Positions 19,168-30,625 are shown, counted from the stretch's first letter. The stretch is 64,000 nucleotides of DNA from Nemertoderma westbladi (GCA_032718475.1 JAUCBJ010007658.1:1-64000), one strand, 5' to 3'. The notes: generated from the letters alone by a model not told the origin. Numbers and translations are program-made.

Positions 19168-20655
19168 CTAAACTAATAATCTCGCACTTTCCAACTGCGC
19201 CAGTTTACGTTCTTCTTCTTCCCTCGCTCGTCTTGCTGCGCCCTCTTCTTCCACACGCGCCCTTTCTTCATACAACGCTTGTCGCTCTTTCTCGATCTCG
19301 AGTTCGCGTTCCTTGCGTTCGCGTTCAAGTTCGAGTTCGCGTTTCTTCTGTTCGTGTTCGAGCTGGAGTTCGCGTTCCTTGCGTTCGGGTTCGTGCTGGA
19401 GTTCGCGTTCTTTCTGCTCGCGTTCAAGTTCGAGTTCGCGTTCCTTGCGTTCGCGTTCAAGTTGAAGTTCACGTTCCTTCTGCTCGCGTTCCGCTTGCTC
19501 ACACTTACTTATGTCTTCCAGTTCGCGCAACTTCGCGTCTAACTTACGTGTTCGCTCCCTTTCCCGCTCGGCTTCCTTCCGTGCTTCCGATGCACGCAAA
19601 ACTTCCGCCTGTTGTTCGTCCAGTCGGCGTCTTCTCTCCTCCGCTGAGTTGTGAGAAACAAGGGATCTAGCACATATAACCTTCCCTCGCGCGTGACTAA
19701 CCTGGGAATCGCCACTGTCTCTAGATGCATCATCGGGTGGAGTCAACGTCCTCTGTTGGATGTTCTCCGTCGTCGGTAGCACCTGACCCGGTACCACCAC
19801 TCCATTCTGCATCAGCCAGTTAGTAACTTCCCTCTGATAACGGCGCTCCTCTTTATCCTGGATCTCTTCTCGCTCCACTAAGTCTCTCAACTCTGCGTCA
19901 CTCATCTGAGTCGCCTGCGCTTGTGATGCCCATAGCAGCCAGTTCTCCGTCCTAACTCGTCGGAATCGCTCCGATAACTCACGGTGCTCCAACAACGCTG
20001 CTAAAACCCTGTCGTAAATCCTCGTCGCCACGTCGCTCGACTGAGACTCTACTGCCTTCTTCGCTAGGACTGCAAGCTCCTCCGTCTGCTTGAATAACGC
20101 TGAGTTATATCCTCTTCTAATCTCTACTAACTCTACCCTCCCGATGTTCGCTGAGTCAGCTGCTAACATCTTCCTTACCTTGTCCGTCGTCCGAGTTATA
20201 TGTCCGGCATGCGCGCGAAGTTTCTTCTTTATCGCAATGTCTAGTTCTCTCTCGCTTACCTGACTCACACTCGGTGGACTTGAAGGATTATTTCGGGAAC
20301 TACGGGTACTCCTTACAGCCGTTGGGACCACGGCACTTACCATACCCTCAGGTCTGGAAACCGGGCTCCGGGCTCTCGCTTCTGCTACACTACCCTCCCT
20401 ATCACTCACCTCTGTCCGGGCTGCTGTGCAGTCCTTCCTTACAGTAGCGGTAGGGGATCCTAATACTATTACTTGAGGTTGTTGTTCTTCCTCACTAGTC
20501 ACTGTCTCATCCTCCTGTTCACTTACGTCAGCGTCGCTCGCTGCGTCGTCATAGTCGGCATTGTCGTCAACAGTAATATTGACGCTATCGTCAGTCGGCG
20601 GTCCGGCCGCCGTCTCATAGCTGTCCTCTAGTGCCTCTTTGTCTGAGACACTCAT
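19168..20655 (-). CDS. BEL-A first ORF: acidic N-terminus and long coiled coil
   Basis: A 495-residue ORF from ATG 20655, the first after the leader. Residues 1-60 are strongly acidic. Residues 130-290 are mixed helical. From about 338 to 495 nearly every residue is Glu, Arg, Lys, Leu or Gln in repeats of the form ERERKEREL, a clear coiled coil built from a DNA unit of about 36 bp. BEL-B Gag also starts with a shorter Ala/Glu-rich coiled coil, so this is probably the N-terminal part of Gag, used for oligomerisation. The downstream Gag frame is offset by -1 and open through the overlap; no classical slippery heptamer was seen, so a mutation or a separate protein are both possible. Confidence 0.8.
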   Translation of the reverse strand: MSVSDKEALEDSYETAAGPPTDDSVNITVDDNADYDDAASDADVSEQEDETVTSEEEQQPQVIVLGSPTATVRKDCTAARTEVSDREGSVAEARARSPVSRPEGMVSAVVPTAVRSTRSSRNNPSSPPSVSQVSERELDIAIKKKLRAHAGHITRTTDKVRKMLAADSANIGRVELVEIRRGYNSALFKQTEELAVLAKKAVESQSSDVATRIYDRVLAALLEHRELSERFRRVRTENWLLWASQAQATQMSDAELRDLVEREEIQDKEERRYQREVTNWLMQNGVVVPGQVLPTTENIQQRTLTPPDDASRDSGDSQVSHARGKVICARSLVSHNSAEERRRRLDEQQAEVLRASEARKEAERERERTRKLDAKLRELEDISKCEQAEREQKERELQLERERKERELELEREQKERELQHEPERKERELQLEHEQKKRELELERERKERELEIEKERQALYEERARVEEEGAARRAREEEERKLAQLESARLLV

Positions 20656-21859
20656 AGTCTAAATAATGTTTGCCTTCCGGCAAAATATCTCGCAAAAGTT
20701 CGAGATATAATTATAATTTAACCGAAATACGGTCAAATTATTTGTCTAATAATCAGTTGGTCCAAAATGTCAAATAAATTCGCAATGCAATATTGTGAAT
20801 TTAATGGGGTATAGTTATAGCAAATACTAGCACAATATTTAAACAAAAATATTATTATATAGCTATTATATAGCATTAAATACCGGTATAGCACAAAATA
20901 ATTTCTGAATCTAATACAAAATATTCAAAATAAACTTGCCACCCGAATATTTCCAATTTTGCATATATAGCTCTAATCAACGTAATTTTAATTTCAAATA
21001 TTATATGTATCCACTAGCGCGTGGCTACATCTTCGGGTTGCGACTCTCTCTAACTCTCTCTCTAACTTGAGCGATTCAAAAAACCATGGCCGGCTAAACC
21101 TAAATATCCTAACTAATAAATTGAGTTCAGCTTCGCAGTTAAACAACCGATAATTTTTTACTGCTTCCACAAACACAATGGTGCCAACAGAACAACTAAC
21201 CTTGTTTGCTGTGAGATTCCACGTCCGCGTCCAAAGATTCAGGCCCTTCGCTGATTGCAAACCGAACCCGCAGACCCACACGAACCCCAAACTCAGAAGT
21301 TCCGTCTTGCCATGTATCTCCAGATGGTATAAAATAACTAAGCGGTTACCTAACATACCGGTACAAAGCTCTAGAATTTTACAAAATAATTTTGACCGAA
21401 ACTGAATTCTCGCAAACCTAGCTAATAATTTTCAAAAAAAACTTACTAATTACAATTTGCCCTAAGGCCTAAGGAACTGCTGTATTCGCAATTAGCAAAA
21501 ACGCACTACCGTACATCCACTGTACGCAGTACAGTAAGTAAAACAGTACACCAACCTAACAGCCTAATTGATACTGTGTGTGTGGTACGGCAAACAAATG
21601 TCCCTTCTACCGTACGCAGTAACAGCAATCAGCCTAATGTACTACTGTACTATTGTACGCGACCAGTGAATACAGTAATCTAAACTAGCAGCCTAAGAAT
21701 ACACTTAATGTTCTACCGTACGCTAGCCTATAGCCTACAGCAGACGATCACGTGCTCTAACTTATTACTTAACTACTGCAGTAACAGTGATCCTACCCAA
21801 CAGCCTAAGAATACAATATTGACTGCTGCAAGCAACAGCCAATAAAATACGCGTATTAC
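20656..21859 (-). other. BEL-A untranslated leader and primer-binding region
   Basis: About 1.2 kb between the 5' LTR and the first ATG without a supported gene. Immediately after the LTR the minus strand reads GTAATACGCGTATTTTATT. There is no TGG at the usual primer-binding position; the first TGG starts 18 nt inside (21841-21839). Confidence 0.6.
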
Positions 21860-24048
21860 TGATAAACAACCGCGACCTCTATACTAACAGCAGAACTGTT
21901 GAACAGACAAATACCCGTATACTCCTCTGCCAACCTAATAAGCTCTCGTCTAACCAATAAGACACAAAGACTGCTCTACTGTTAAGTAAAGGGGATCAGG
22001 AGCGTGATATTACTAAATTGTAAAGGTTGCTAAATACAAAACCGCTACTTACCGTTAGATGGCGCTAATCTGCCGTCCGCTAATATAATTTACTAAATTT
22101 ACACGGCTCCTGCAAAATCGCTTGTTCCTTTCTCTACCGATTGCTCGATAGAGAGCTAACTGTTCGAATCTATGAGCCACGCGGGAATAACCAAAACAAT
22201 AAACCCGAGTCGGCTCCCTAAGCTTACTTAAGACGAGTGCGAGAGGCTTTGCACTCAGAGTATTCTTACGCCTAATTTTATCACTATTAAAGCACGCTAT
22301 TGCCTACGTCTTTTCTAATCGCGAATACTGGGGGTTCCCTAACGTAATGTGTGAATGCGAGAATATTTAAATTATCAAAATGGTACAGTATTTGTTTCTA
22401 CGTGGATAATACCGCTCTGGGTCTAAACTTGCCTGCCGCTGGCTTTAGGCCAGCAAATTACTAGCGTATTGTGCGTACTGAATAGTGCGATCTAGCTGAT
22501 TGCCCGCTAATGCAAATAACCGCTCAGCGTGAATAGTTTACAGTACTCTAATTATTACCTTAGCTACTCTCCGCTATGCTGCGTACTAAGTCTTAATTTT
22601 ACTAATCAATTACAGTCACAAATATGTAACAGCGTACTAATTACTAAGAGTTCCAGAATGCGTAATTCTAATTTATTACGCAACAGGTTTCGCTAGTAAT
22701 AGCCTAAATTGCCGTATTACTTTGACCTAATCAGTAATTATTTGTTGTAACTAAGAAATAGAAATCAATCAAAGAGAAAAGGGCGCCTACCTAAACATTC
22801 ATAATCATAGGCACACTTCAGTAACACACCAATCAGCGTCAGCAATCACAGTTCGCAATTATGCAGTTAACTACTGTATAGCCCACAGTTGTGCGATTCA
22901 CTATTCGTACTCCACACTCTACGCTGTAATACGCGCAGGCCTCTCCCGGATACATCTAGGCTTCCTAACTAACCCGATTCCTGCCCCCCTAATACTAAAT
23001 AGAGACGAAACCTGGATCATCAGCCCCCTATTTACTGTACCGGCGAATGGTCTGCATACTACAGTGTGAAATGCCCGACCGCAACGGTGACCCCCAGCCA
23101 GCGTTGCCCGCCTTTGAATCCTCCGCTCTCCCTTAGTCGCTCAACCCCCCGATGTGCCCACCGCCTACTGGCACCTTAGCCCTTCATTATGCTAATAGCT
23201 ACCGTAGCGGCGCATGCAAATCACAAAGTCTGACAGTCTCAGTAATCCCTTAGGATTATTGCGTAGAAAGGAATCACATAGAACCATTAACAAAAGGTAG
23301 AAATCATAGTTCCGGTTGTAATTAGCAGTAATCGATAGGATTAATTGAGAAACACAATCAAGAATAATCGCACTAGCAAATCATTTTGAGAAATTAATCG
23401 AAAAATAGCAAATTGCAGAAATACGCTAAAATATCCGTCAAGAAGGTGAATAGGGATTGTAGGAGAATAAAGATTGTAAGGTACAGCTCTACCGGCACAC
23501 CGCCAATTTATAGGTGATCCGAGTGGGGTGATGCAATAGGGTGACTCAATCGCTCTCCTATTGGCTCTCCAGTCCGCGCTAGCATTAGACCAACCTGGAA
23601 GCAGTTAGTCCAATAAGGAGGCCGGATTGTAGCCCTATTGCTCCCCAAACCTCAAATTATTACCATATATGGTAATGGATCATGTCCCTGGCTGCGGAAT
23701 GGTCAGGATAGCGTCCCTATGCTAGCCCTATTGAAGCTAATAACAGCAAGCACAAAATCCAGGGTCCGACTAAACTTGCTACCCTGGAACTATCTACCTA
23801 TATCCTAATACAAAATTACGTAGGTAGGGCTACATATTATACAAAATGGATGGATTCAAATATATGGGCGTTTTGATTTCCCTATCTAAATATCACCTCG
23901 CTATTATACCTTATCTAAAATATTATGCTGCACAACGGACTAATATTGCGTACAGTATAACGGACTAATATTGCGTACAGTATAACGGACTAATATATTA
24001 TACTGCATAATGGCTAATAATGTGGATACAGCGCCATATACCATAACA
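21860..24048 (-). repeat. BEL-A 5' LTR (2,189 bp)
   Basis: Near-identical partner of 5157-7345. Differences seen include A/G in ttaccattag, A/G in tgttcaaatc, C/T in gccgccggc, a pair in the ccctaattactgtaccggtg stretch and a pair next to the terminus. Confidence 0.95.
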
Positions 24049-24053
24049 CGGTG

Positions 24054-24136
24054 TTCTGGGCTTAGAAAAGATACACACTGACTGAATTGCGTGGGTTTCT
24101 GTAGTATGACTGGTTATATCCACAAAAGCTTTTACA
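24054..24136 (-). repeat. BEL-B copy 1 3' LTR, part 2
   Basis: Continues the LTR broken at 5156: TTCTGGGCTTAGAAAAG matches the LTR fragment at 30645 and the end AAAGCTTTTACA matches the other copies. About 200 bp present at 30680-30900 are deleted here. The GGAGCGG purine tract follows on the minus strand at 24137. Confidence 0.88.
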
Positions 24137-24229
24137 CCGCTCCCAGAAAATGGGATTTAATTCTATAAAATATAAAAAATCACAGTTTCTAAAATATAAA
24201 AATACTCTAAACAGTTAGTCTTTCTTACG

Positions 24230-24672
24230 CTAACGACGTTTACGCAGTTTTTTGAGGCTAGCAAGAGTCCTTTTCTCTTTGGGGCGAGCCACTTTACTAG
24301 GAGGGCTATAACTCCTGGGTGAAGGGTGCAATACAATTGCATCAGAAGGTTTAGGGTTATGGTCGGTGTATCCGCCGGTCGAGGTACCCGGTTGATCGGT
24401 ATCAACCTCAGTGGAACGAGGTCGAACAACCTTGAGAGTGCGTTTTAAGACAGCAGCTCTTACTGGTCCCTGACGGGTCGTTTGCACTAAAGCGGTAGGT
24501 GGACCGTGTGTAGTGAGAAATTTCCCCGGTTTGATGATTCTTTCCAACTCGCGTTCTCGGCCTCTATCGGAATCGATATGCTTCTCCTCGAGCTGATTTT
24601 CCTCCGCTTGTCATTGAAAGCATTCGTCCAAAACTCTTGCAGAAAGTAGAGTCGTCCAAGTTTGATATCTTC
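24230..24672 (-). pseudogene. BEL-B copy 1 acc2-like remnant
   Basis: Directly after the acc1 stop (TAA, 24673-24675) the minus strand continues open for a short way in the same frame, then in a shifted frame to 24230. The recognisable part has an acidic stretch (QLEEKH) and a basic end reading KRTLASLKKLRKRR, which resembles a nuclear-localisation or nucleic-acid-binding tail. No zinc knuckles are left. The same tail is present at 51950-52140 in copy 2. It occupies the acc2 position, so I infer a deleted acc2, though sequence similarity to BEL-A acc2 is not visible. Confidence 0.5.
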
Positions 24673-25930
24673 TTAGAGATTCTGGATTTCCCGATCGAAC
24701 TGAGATAAAGCTAATTCGTTTACCGCTTGGACTTGCTGCTGCAATTTACGTTTCTCTGAACAATCGTAGGTTCCTTTTCCGATCTTTTGACGAATAGTGT
24801 CCAACGCGTTTCGTACAACTCTCTCCTCCACCTCGGTGACAGGTTGTATCGGGTTAAACAGGGACGATTATACGGTTGAATGGCGATATTAGGTGTCCGC
24901 GTCCCAATCCGGCTAGGTAAGATGGGCGAATATCTAGGGAGCCCACAACCGGAGTGCCACCGACTAATTGTTTGGGTAACACTAGATCTTTGAACAGTGA
25001 GTACAGTTCAGGGGGATCCGTTATACTATTAGGATCAAGCGTTTGAGGTCTCACTAGGGAATGAGGAGGTCTGACCGAGTATTCCGGAACTCTGATCATG
25101 GGTTTATTTTAGGATCGTTCGAGTCGAGCGAGAGTAGGTGATACGTCGAACAAGTTTCGCTCGAAACTCCCATAAGTATAGCGAGTAAAACTGTGTTTAG
25201 CGCAATGTCTCCGCGGATGTTTATGTCTTTCCGTTTGCTGGTTGGGTCTAGGGCATTCATCGCAATAATACCAAAGACGCACATCCTGCAGGGGAAACGC
25301 GGGTGATCGTTCTCCAGTTTTACAATATTCCTCCATCTGTTCAAAGCTATCTGGGACGACAGGTAGCGGTCGATCGGCGGTAAGATACATCATAGTGAAA
25401 TAGAGCCGTTTGAGTTCTATCATAGGGTCATGATGTATACCTTGAGGATATCGAGTTTCTAGATTTTGCTGACTGGCAATATTGAGATATGTTTCTCTCA
25501 AGAATTCCAGATATTCGTTGAAGTCGCTGCGTTTATCCGGTTCTTCAACGTCTTCTCTTTCGAGTCGGTTTCGAATAGAATTCTCGTGTTCGATTCTCGG
25601 TTTATCGTTTCGACTCCGCTGGGTATGATATTTAAATAAAACCATTTCCCTTTCGGTGTCTACATCATCCGTATCGTGTAAATCGATAGGATGGCCAGTA
25701 GTTAAGAAGTCCATATACGTACCATTACGATGCGTGTAGCGAGCGGTGAATTTTCTATAGTCCAATTCACGCGTGAGTTGCTCCTGGGACATTGGCGGTT
25801 CGATATAACGACCATCGTCCTCCATAATAGTTGGACTAGCGTCGCCGCGTATTAAGCTATCAACAAACGCTTGCAATGGTAGAGTATATCGCTCCCTGAT
25901 ACCAAGATCATCTTGTATCAACTCAGTCAT
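24673..25930 (-). pseudogene. acc1 of BEL-B copy 1, with one stop and one frameshift
   Basis: The ORF starts at ATG 25930 (MTELIQDD) and runs 273 residues to a TAA at 25109 that is TTA in copy 2, then continues in frame to 24854. A one-base shift near 24845 leads to the final stretch ending at 24673. It shares with BEL-A acc1 the blocks ELKRLYFTMMYL and RPLPVVPDSF. It also shares the motif YYCDEC...RHCAKHSFTRY, a C-x2-C-x16-C-x2-H site, at about residues 225-255. It is again downstream of integrase. Function unknown. Confidence 0.82.
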
Positions 25931-27243
25931 AGCTGCTATATGAGTTTATCAATATTATAATTAGTTATAATTAGGCTAGCGGTCGTTGCTGCCTACCCCT
26001 CAGTGCCCCCGGACAGCGCAAGATCCTCAGCGCTGATGTACTATCGCCGCTGTGTCTATCGCCAACGTGCATACAGATCTGGGATGCTATTTAATAGTAC
26101 CGGTAATTCTTTAATTGTCAATATTCCCCTTTATACATGATTTTATGAATTTTATCGGCTATTGACTATATATTGGAGATTCTCGCACACTAATACACTT
26201 AATAGGGTGAATCTCCGCTCCCATGATCTATTAATTAAGGCAATTTTGGGAATGTTATAAATTGCATAAAATGACAATTTATCAAATTCATGAGAGGATA
26301 TGAATTTAAATTTATTCCCGTAAATTTTATTATTTAATATTAAATAGACACAATTTTATTCCAGAGCATGTCTGGGGACTAGGATCCTAAATTCTGGGAA
26401 ATTTGTATTTTTAAGAGTATCGGTAAGTGCTACGATATCTTAATCGACTAGAATTTAAAAGGATCTGAATTTTAACAGATTTTAGATTTTCTTGGTTTAC
26501 AAACTCCTCAGAGTTTATTTGTCGGCATTTACTCTATTATATTTGTTTTAATAGATTTTTATAAATATTAAATAGTTAATATTTAAGATGGGCACCGATT
26601 TATTCCAGAACTTGTCTGGGGACGTTAACCACTGATTCTAGAATTTTGTCTTTCAAGTATATTGGTGGGTGCCGCGATATCTTAATCGACTAGAATTACA
26701 GATGGTCAAAGGGTTTAACAGATCGATTTTGCGTTTTACCGTATACGACCTACTGTTAAAGGGACATCACGCTACTATATGTATTATTTAATATACGGTA
26801 TGAGAGCAATATTGCAAGAAGCAATGTCAGTGAGAAGAGGCAAGTCGTTTCCAAGGTCTACCCAGAGCTTGGTTTAGCTGAGACACGAGGATCTGAACTT
26901 TGCATTCCTAATACTCTACTTACCAATAATACTTGAGTATAGTAGGAGCTTTATTGTACTTTAATAAGTACGGATATTTCATCTTACTGTAGTCATGTAT
27001 TTTTAATATGATACGGACAGTAAGGAAAGAGAAAAAGAATTATTTCTCGCCGTTGCACTAAATATATAATGTTAAGTAATTAAGTAATAAACACGAGTAT
27101 ATATTGCACTAAGCTACTAAATAATCGCTAAATAAAATTAAAGAAAACGATTATAATAATAAAATTACGTAATAATCATACATAAATATAAAAATAATAA
27201 AAACATATAAAATAATATAGTCACACACCCACTCCAGACGCGG
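25931..27243 (-). other. BEL-B pol-acc1 spacer with duplicated hairpin module
   Basis: A non-coding 1.3 kb between integrase and acc1. Two diverged copies of a module of about 100 bp lie at 26356-26455 and 26602-26697. Each begins with a small hairpin CCAGA-n5-TCTGG and ends GATATCTTAATCGACTAGAAT. The same pair is present in copy 2 (54318 and 54480 regions). Its preservation and position suggest control of acc1 expression, but that is inference. Confidence 0.65.
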
Positions 27244-27400
27244 TTACGTTGGGGGGTCCTTAGATGTTTGTTTGATTAGGGAGGTGGTCGTGGGAAGAGT
27301 ATCTTGCCTTCCATAGTTTCTGGATAGTTCTCTGTCTCTTTCCAGTAAACATAATTGACCAACTGGGCGATTGAGTTGCTGTGTTTCGAATACAATTCCA
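26398..27400. repeat. Direct repeat A (spacer plus pol tail) in BEL-B copy 1
   Basis: Near-identical to 28684-29702. It spans most of the spacer and the last 50 or so codons of pol (KPGIVFETQQLNRPVG). The two copies flank the integrase segment. Confidence 0.85.
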
Positions 27401-28683
27401 GGTTTCTTAAAGTTACGTCGCATGATGACGAGTTCTACCGATCGCACTAAACCATGATCGGATATATGAGTCTCGATGATACGACCTGTCTGCCACCGCT
27501 TACGTGGAAGATCTGATTCCACAATAAGGACCATGTCTCCGGCGCTGACGTTTTCTTGCTGCGCAAACCACTTGGTTCGAAGTTGTAGCGTAGGCAGATA
27601 ATGTTTTTCGAAATGGTCAGCGAAATGACGGGATAATAACTGCATAAGTTGCCAAGTTTGTCGGCAGTATTCGTCTCCGTCCGTGATTTCCGATCGTGGG
27701 AGCATGGCTACAGGTTTCTTCAGTAGGAAATGCGTGGGTGTTAGCGCTTCTAGGGAGTAGGGACTCGATGAGACTGGCATAAGCGGTCTCTCGTTAAGAT
27801 AGGCGGCGATTTCTTCCATTAACATCCGCAAAAGTTCGTCGGTGAGATACGCGCGGCACGGCACTATAAAGTGAAATGCGGTCTTCACGCTCCTTATTAA
27901 TCTCTCTCAACTTCCTCCCCACCAAGGGGCGTCGGCGGCATTGAAGGTCCAGCTAGATGCTGTTACCCTTAGCTGATCGTCCGACTGTCTTTGGTTCCAA
28001 TCTTTAACATAAGCCTTGATCTCATTATTGGCGCCAATGAAGTTCGTTCCCTTATCAGATCTCATCGTGTTGCTAGTTCCAAAGCGAGCGATCTGTCGGC
28101 GTAAACTCAGTATGAAGCTGTTGGTAGATAGATCGTTCACCATATCTAGATGGATCGCTCTACAAGTCATACAGACAAAGATGACACACCATCGCTTGAC
28201 TATAGTCCTAGCACGATATACTTCAATAGGGCCAAATAAATCCACACCAGTATTAGTAAAGGGTGGTTCATAGAAGCTTACTCGTTCCCTAGGTAATTCT
28301 GCCTCTCGCTGTGTTAAAGGCCTACTGAATGCTTTCCTACAGGGTATACAGTTCCTAAGAACTTGGTTCAGAGCTCTACGGGGTTTATGGAAATAATAGC
28401 GAGTTCGAATTTCGCTAAGAACTCGTTCTCTACCAGCATGGTAAAGCCTACTGTGAACATCTACAATCATCTTGATTTGTATTTCAAGATTTCTAATGAG
28501 TATGGGAAACTTAGTGTCAAAGGATAGTGGAGCATTAGTTAGTCTCCCTCCAACACGTATTAACCCATCTATCATTGTGCTAGAGAAACGATCCCTTAAG
28601 CGCATCTGTGGATTTCTCAACAACAGGAAATACTTATCGGAATCTTCATAGCATTGCAGGAGTCTCAGTACAGTATCTGCTTA
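27244..28683 (-). pseudogene. pol: BEL-B copy 1 integrase, with one in-frame TGA
   Basis: A Pol fragment with the integrase zinc head (YHAGRERVLSEIR...CIPCRKA), catalytic D in TNTGVDLFG, D in MRSDKGTNFIG, and the GGS-x-ERL segment with the catalytic Glu. The Trp codon in that segment is TGA (27907-27909), so the reading frame stops three residues past the GG pair and then continues in the same frame to 27244. The DUF5641-like tail is complete (PTHFLLKKP, RTKWFAQQ, GDMVLIVE, RPVGQLCLLE). The fragment begins abruptly at 28683, where direct repeat B starts. RT and RNase H are absent. Confidence 0.88.
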
Positions 28684-29702
28684 TTGGGAAATTTGTCTTT
28701 TTAAGAGTATCGGTAAGTGCTACGATATCTTAATCGACTAGAATTTAAAAGGATCTGAATTTTAACAGATTTTAGATTTTCTTGGTTTACAAACTCCTCA
28801 GAGTTTATTTGTCGGCATTTACTCTATTATATTTGTTTTAATAGATTTTTATAAATATTAAATAGTTAATATTTAAGATGGGCACCGATTTATTCCAGAA
28901 CTTGTCTGGGGACGTTAACCACTGATTCTAGAATTTTGTCTTTCAAGTATATTGGTGGGTGCCGCGATATCTTAATCGACTAGAATTACAGATGGTCAAA
29001 GGGTTTAACAGATCGATTTTGCGTTTTACGCTACTGTTAAAGGGACATCACGCTACTATATGTATTATTTAATATACGGTATGAGAGCAATATTGCAAGA
29101 AGCAATGTCAGTGAGAAGAGGCAAGTCGTTTCCAAGGTCTACCCAGAGCTTGGTTTAGCTGAGACACGAGGATCTGAACTTTGCATTCCTAATACTCTAC
29201 TTACCAATAATACTTGAATATAGTAGGAGCTTTATTGTACTTTAATAAGTACGGACATTTCATCTTACTGTAGTCACGTATTTATAATATGATTCGGACA
29301 GTAAGGAAAGAGAAAAAGAATTATTTCTCGCCGTTGCACTAAATATATAATATAATATAAGTAAGTAAGTAATAAACACTAATATATATTGCACTAATCT
29401 ACTAAATAATCGCTAAAATAACATTCTACTAAATAAAATTAAAGAAAACGATTATAATAAAATTACATAATAATACATACATAAATATAAAAATAATAAA
29501 AACAAATATAAAATAATATAGTCACACACCCACTCCAGACGCTGTTACGTTGGGGAGTCCCTAGATGTTTGTTGGATTAGGGAGGTGGTCGTGGGAAGAG
29601 TATCTTGCCTTCCATAGATTCCGGACAGTTCTCGGTCTCTTTCCAGTAAACATAAACGACCAACTGGGCGATTGAGTTGTTGTGTTTCGAATACAATTCC
29701 AG
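28684..29702. repeat. Direct repeat B (spacer plus pol tail) in BEL-B copy 1
   Basis: Second copy of the unit at 26398-27400, with a handful of substitutions and small indels. On the minus strand it separates the protease/RNase H fusion from the integrase segment, an order not found in intact BEL elements. Confidence 0.85.
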
Positions 29703-30625
29703 GTTTCCTCTTCGTCCTGGAATAGTGACGATAGAAACATCGCTTCAAATACACGATGGCCTTACAAAGCCGATTCCAGGAGCTATAGTGGTTTATCGCT
29801 CCCTGCAGGAGAGGTGAGAGTCCCTGCGAGACGTCTGGTGTTCCAGATTTCCAGTCTCTTTCTCTGATTTCCACAACAGAGTTATTTGTGGCGGGGGAGT
29901 TTAGACCCACAGCGTCGTCCCATGAAATGTGTAGTACAGACAGATCAATCGCGGGTTTAAATAACTTTGATTTACTCGTCCGGGTTTTAGGTTTGACTTT
30001 CTCTGCTCCCTTGGCTTGTCTAATCTCAGCCGTGGTGAGATGAGGAGGCCATTCATCCTCTTCTTTACTTAGGAAGTCGGGTCCACCTAACCAGTCTGGA
30101 GTATCTATCAGTTCTTGAGGAGTTGCTCCTCTAGAAGCGATGTCGGCTGGATTAATCGTCCCAAGGCAATGTCTCCATTGATCTACATTACAGTTAATAT
30201 CGTCATTATCTGAGGAGTATGGTGTTCCCTCAGTTGTGATTGTCTCTCCCTCACTGATGTCTTCTTCCCATTCACTCACCTGATGGACCTGATCTTTGGG
30301 TAGCCTTTCCATGAGTGTCCTACGGGAAGGTCCAGTGAAGTACCAACCTACTCTTGTTCTTCCCGCATAGGTTTGCAATGGTTGCGGTCGAGCAGGCCGT
30401 TTCTCTAATGTCTCAAGCGCCTCATGCACATTTTGGCCGATGAGTATCTGTACCCCTGGGTAGTCGGTGTTGAATCTAGGTATCTCATGCTGCTGGGTGA
30501 AATCGTCTTCATCCCAGTTATAAGGTTCCACTTGGCTGGTAGCGAAGTTCTTTATCGCCACCATTTTTACTGACCTTATACTGTGTTCTCCTAGTTCATC
30601 CTGGGGGGTGGACAACGCGCCTACA
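29545..30625 (-). pseudogene. BEL-B copy 1 fused remnant: protease tail, RNase H tail, pol tail
   Basis: A 356-residue open frame made of three normally distant parts. First the C-terminal half of the protease region (STPQDELGEHSIRS, GVQILIGQNVHEALETLE, RTRVGWYFTGPSRR). Then, directly after SSDNDDIN, the end of RNase H (DQWRHCLGTINPADIASRG, WLGGPDFLSK). Finally, after about 100 residues of RNase H-integrase linker, the last codons of Pol (KPGIVFETQQ). All of RT is missing without loss of frame. The protease active site is lost because the 5' side is cut at 30625 and joined to an LTR fragment. Confidence 0.85.

Larger units (their letters stand above)
5157..24048 (-). mobile_element. BEL-A: giant 18.9-kb BEL/Pao retrotransposon
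   Basis: An LTR retrotransposon on the minus strand, nested in the left LTR of BEL-B copy 1. It is flanked by the 5-bp duplication CGGTG (5152-5156 and 24049-24053) and reads TG...CA at its ends. The two LTRs are both 2,189 bp and differ at about ten positions that I counted (about 0.5%), so insertion was recent. The internal 14.5 kb encodes, in minus-strand order, a coiled-coil ORF, Gag, nucleocapsid/protease, RT/RNase H/integrase, acc1 and acc2. The integrase with an H2C2 head, the DUF1759-like Gag and the 5-bp duplication place it in BEL/Pao. It is much longer than the family norm of about 5-9 kb. Several frame breaks suggest this copy cannot move by itself. Confidence 0.93.

Noticed and set aside
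19160-19200. Programmed -1 frameshift between the coiled-coil ORF and gag of BEL-A
   Set aside because: The frames overlap and a -1 shift would join them, but no X-XXY-YYZ slippery heptamer is present in the overlap.
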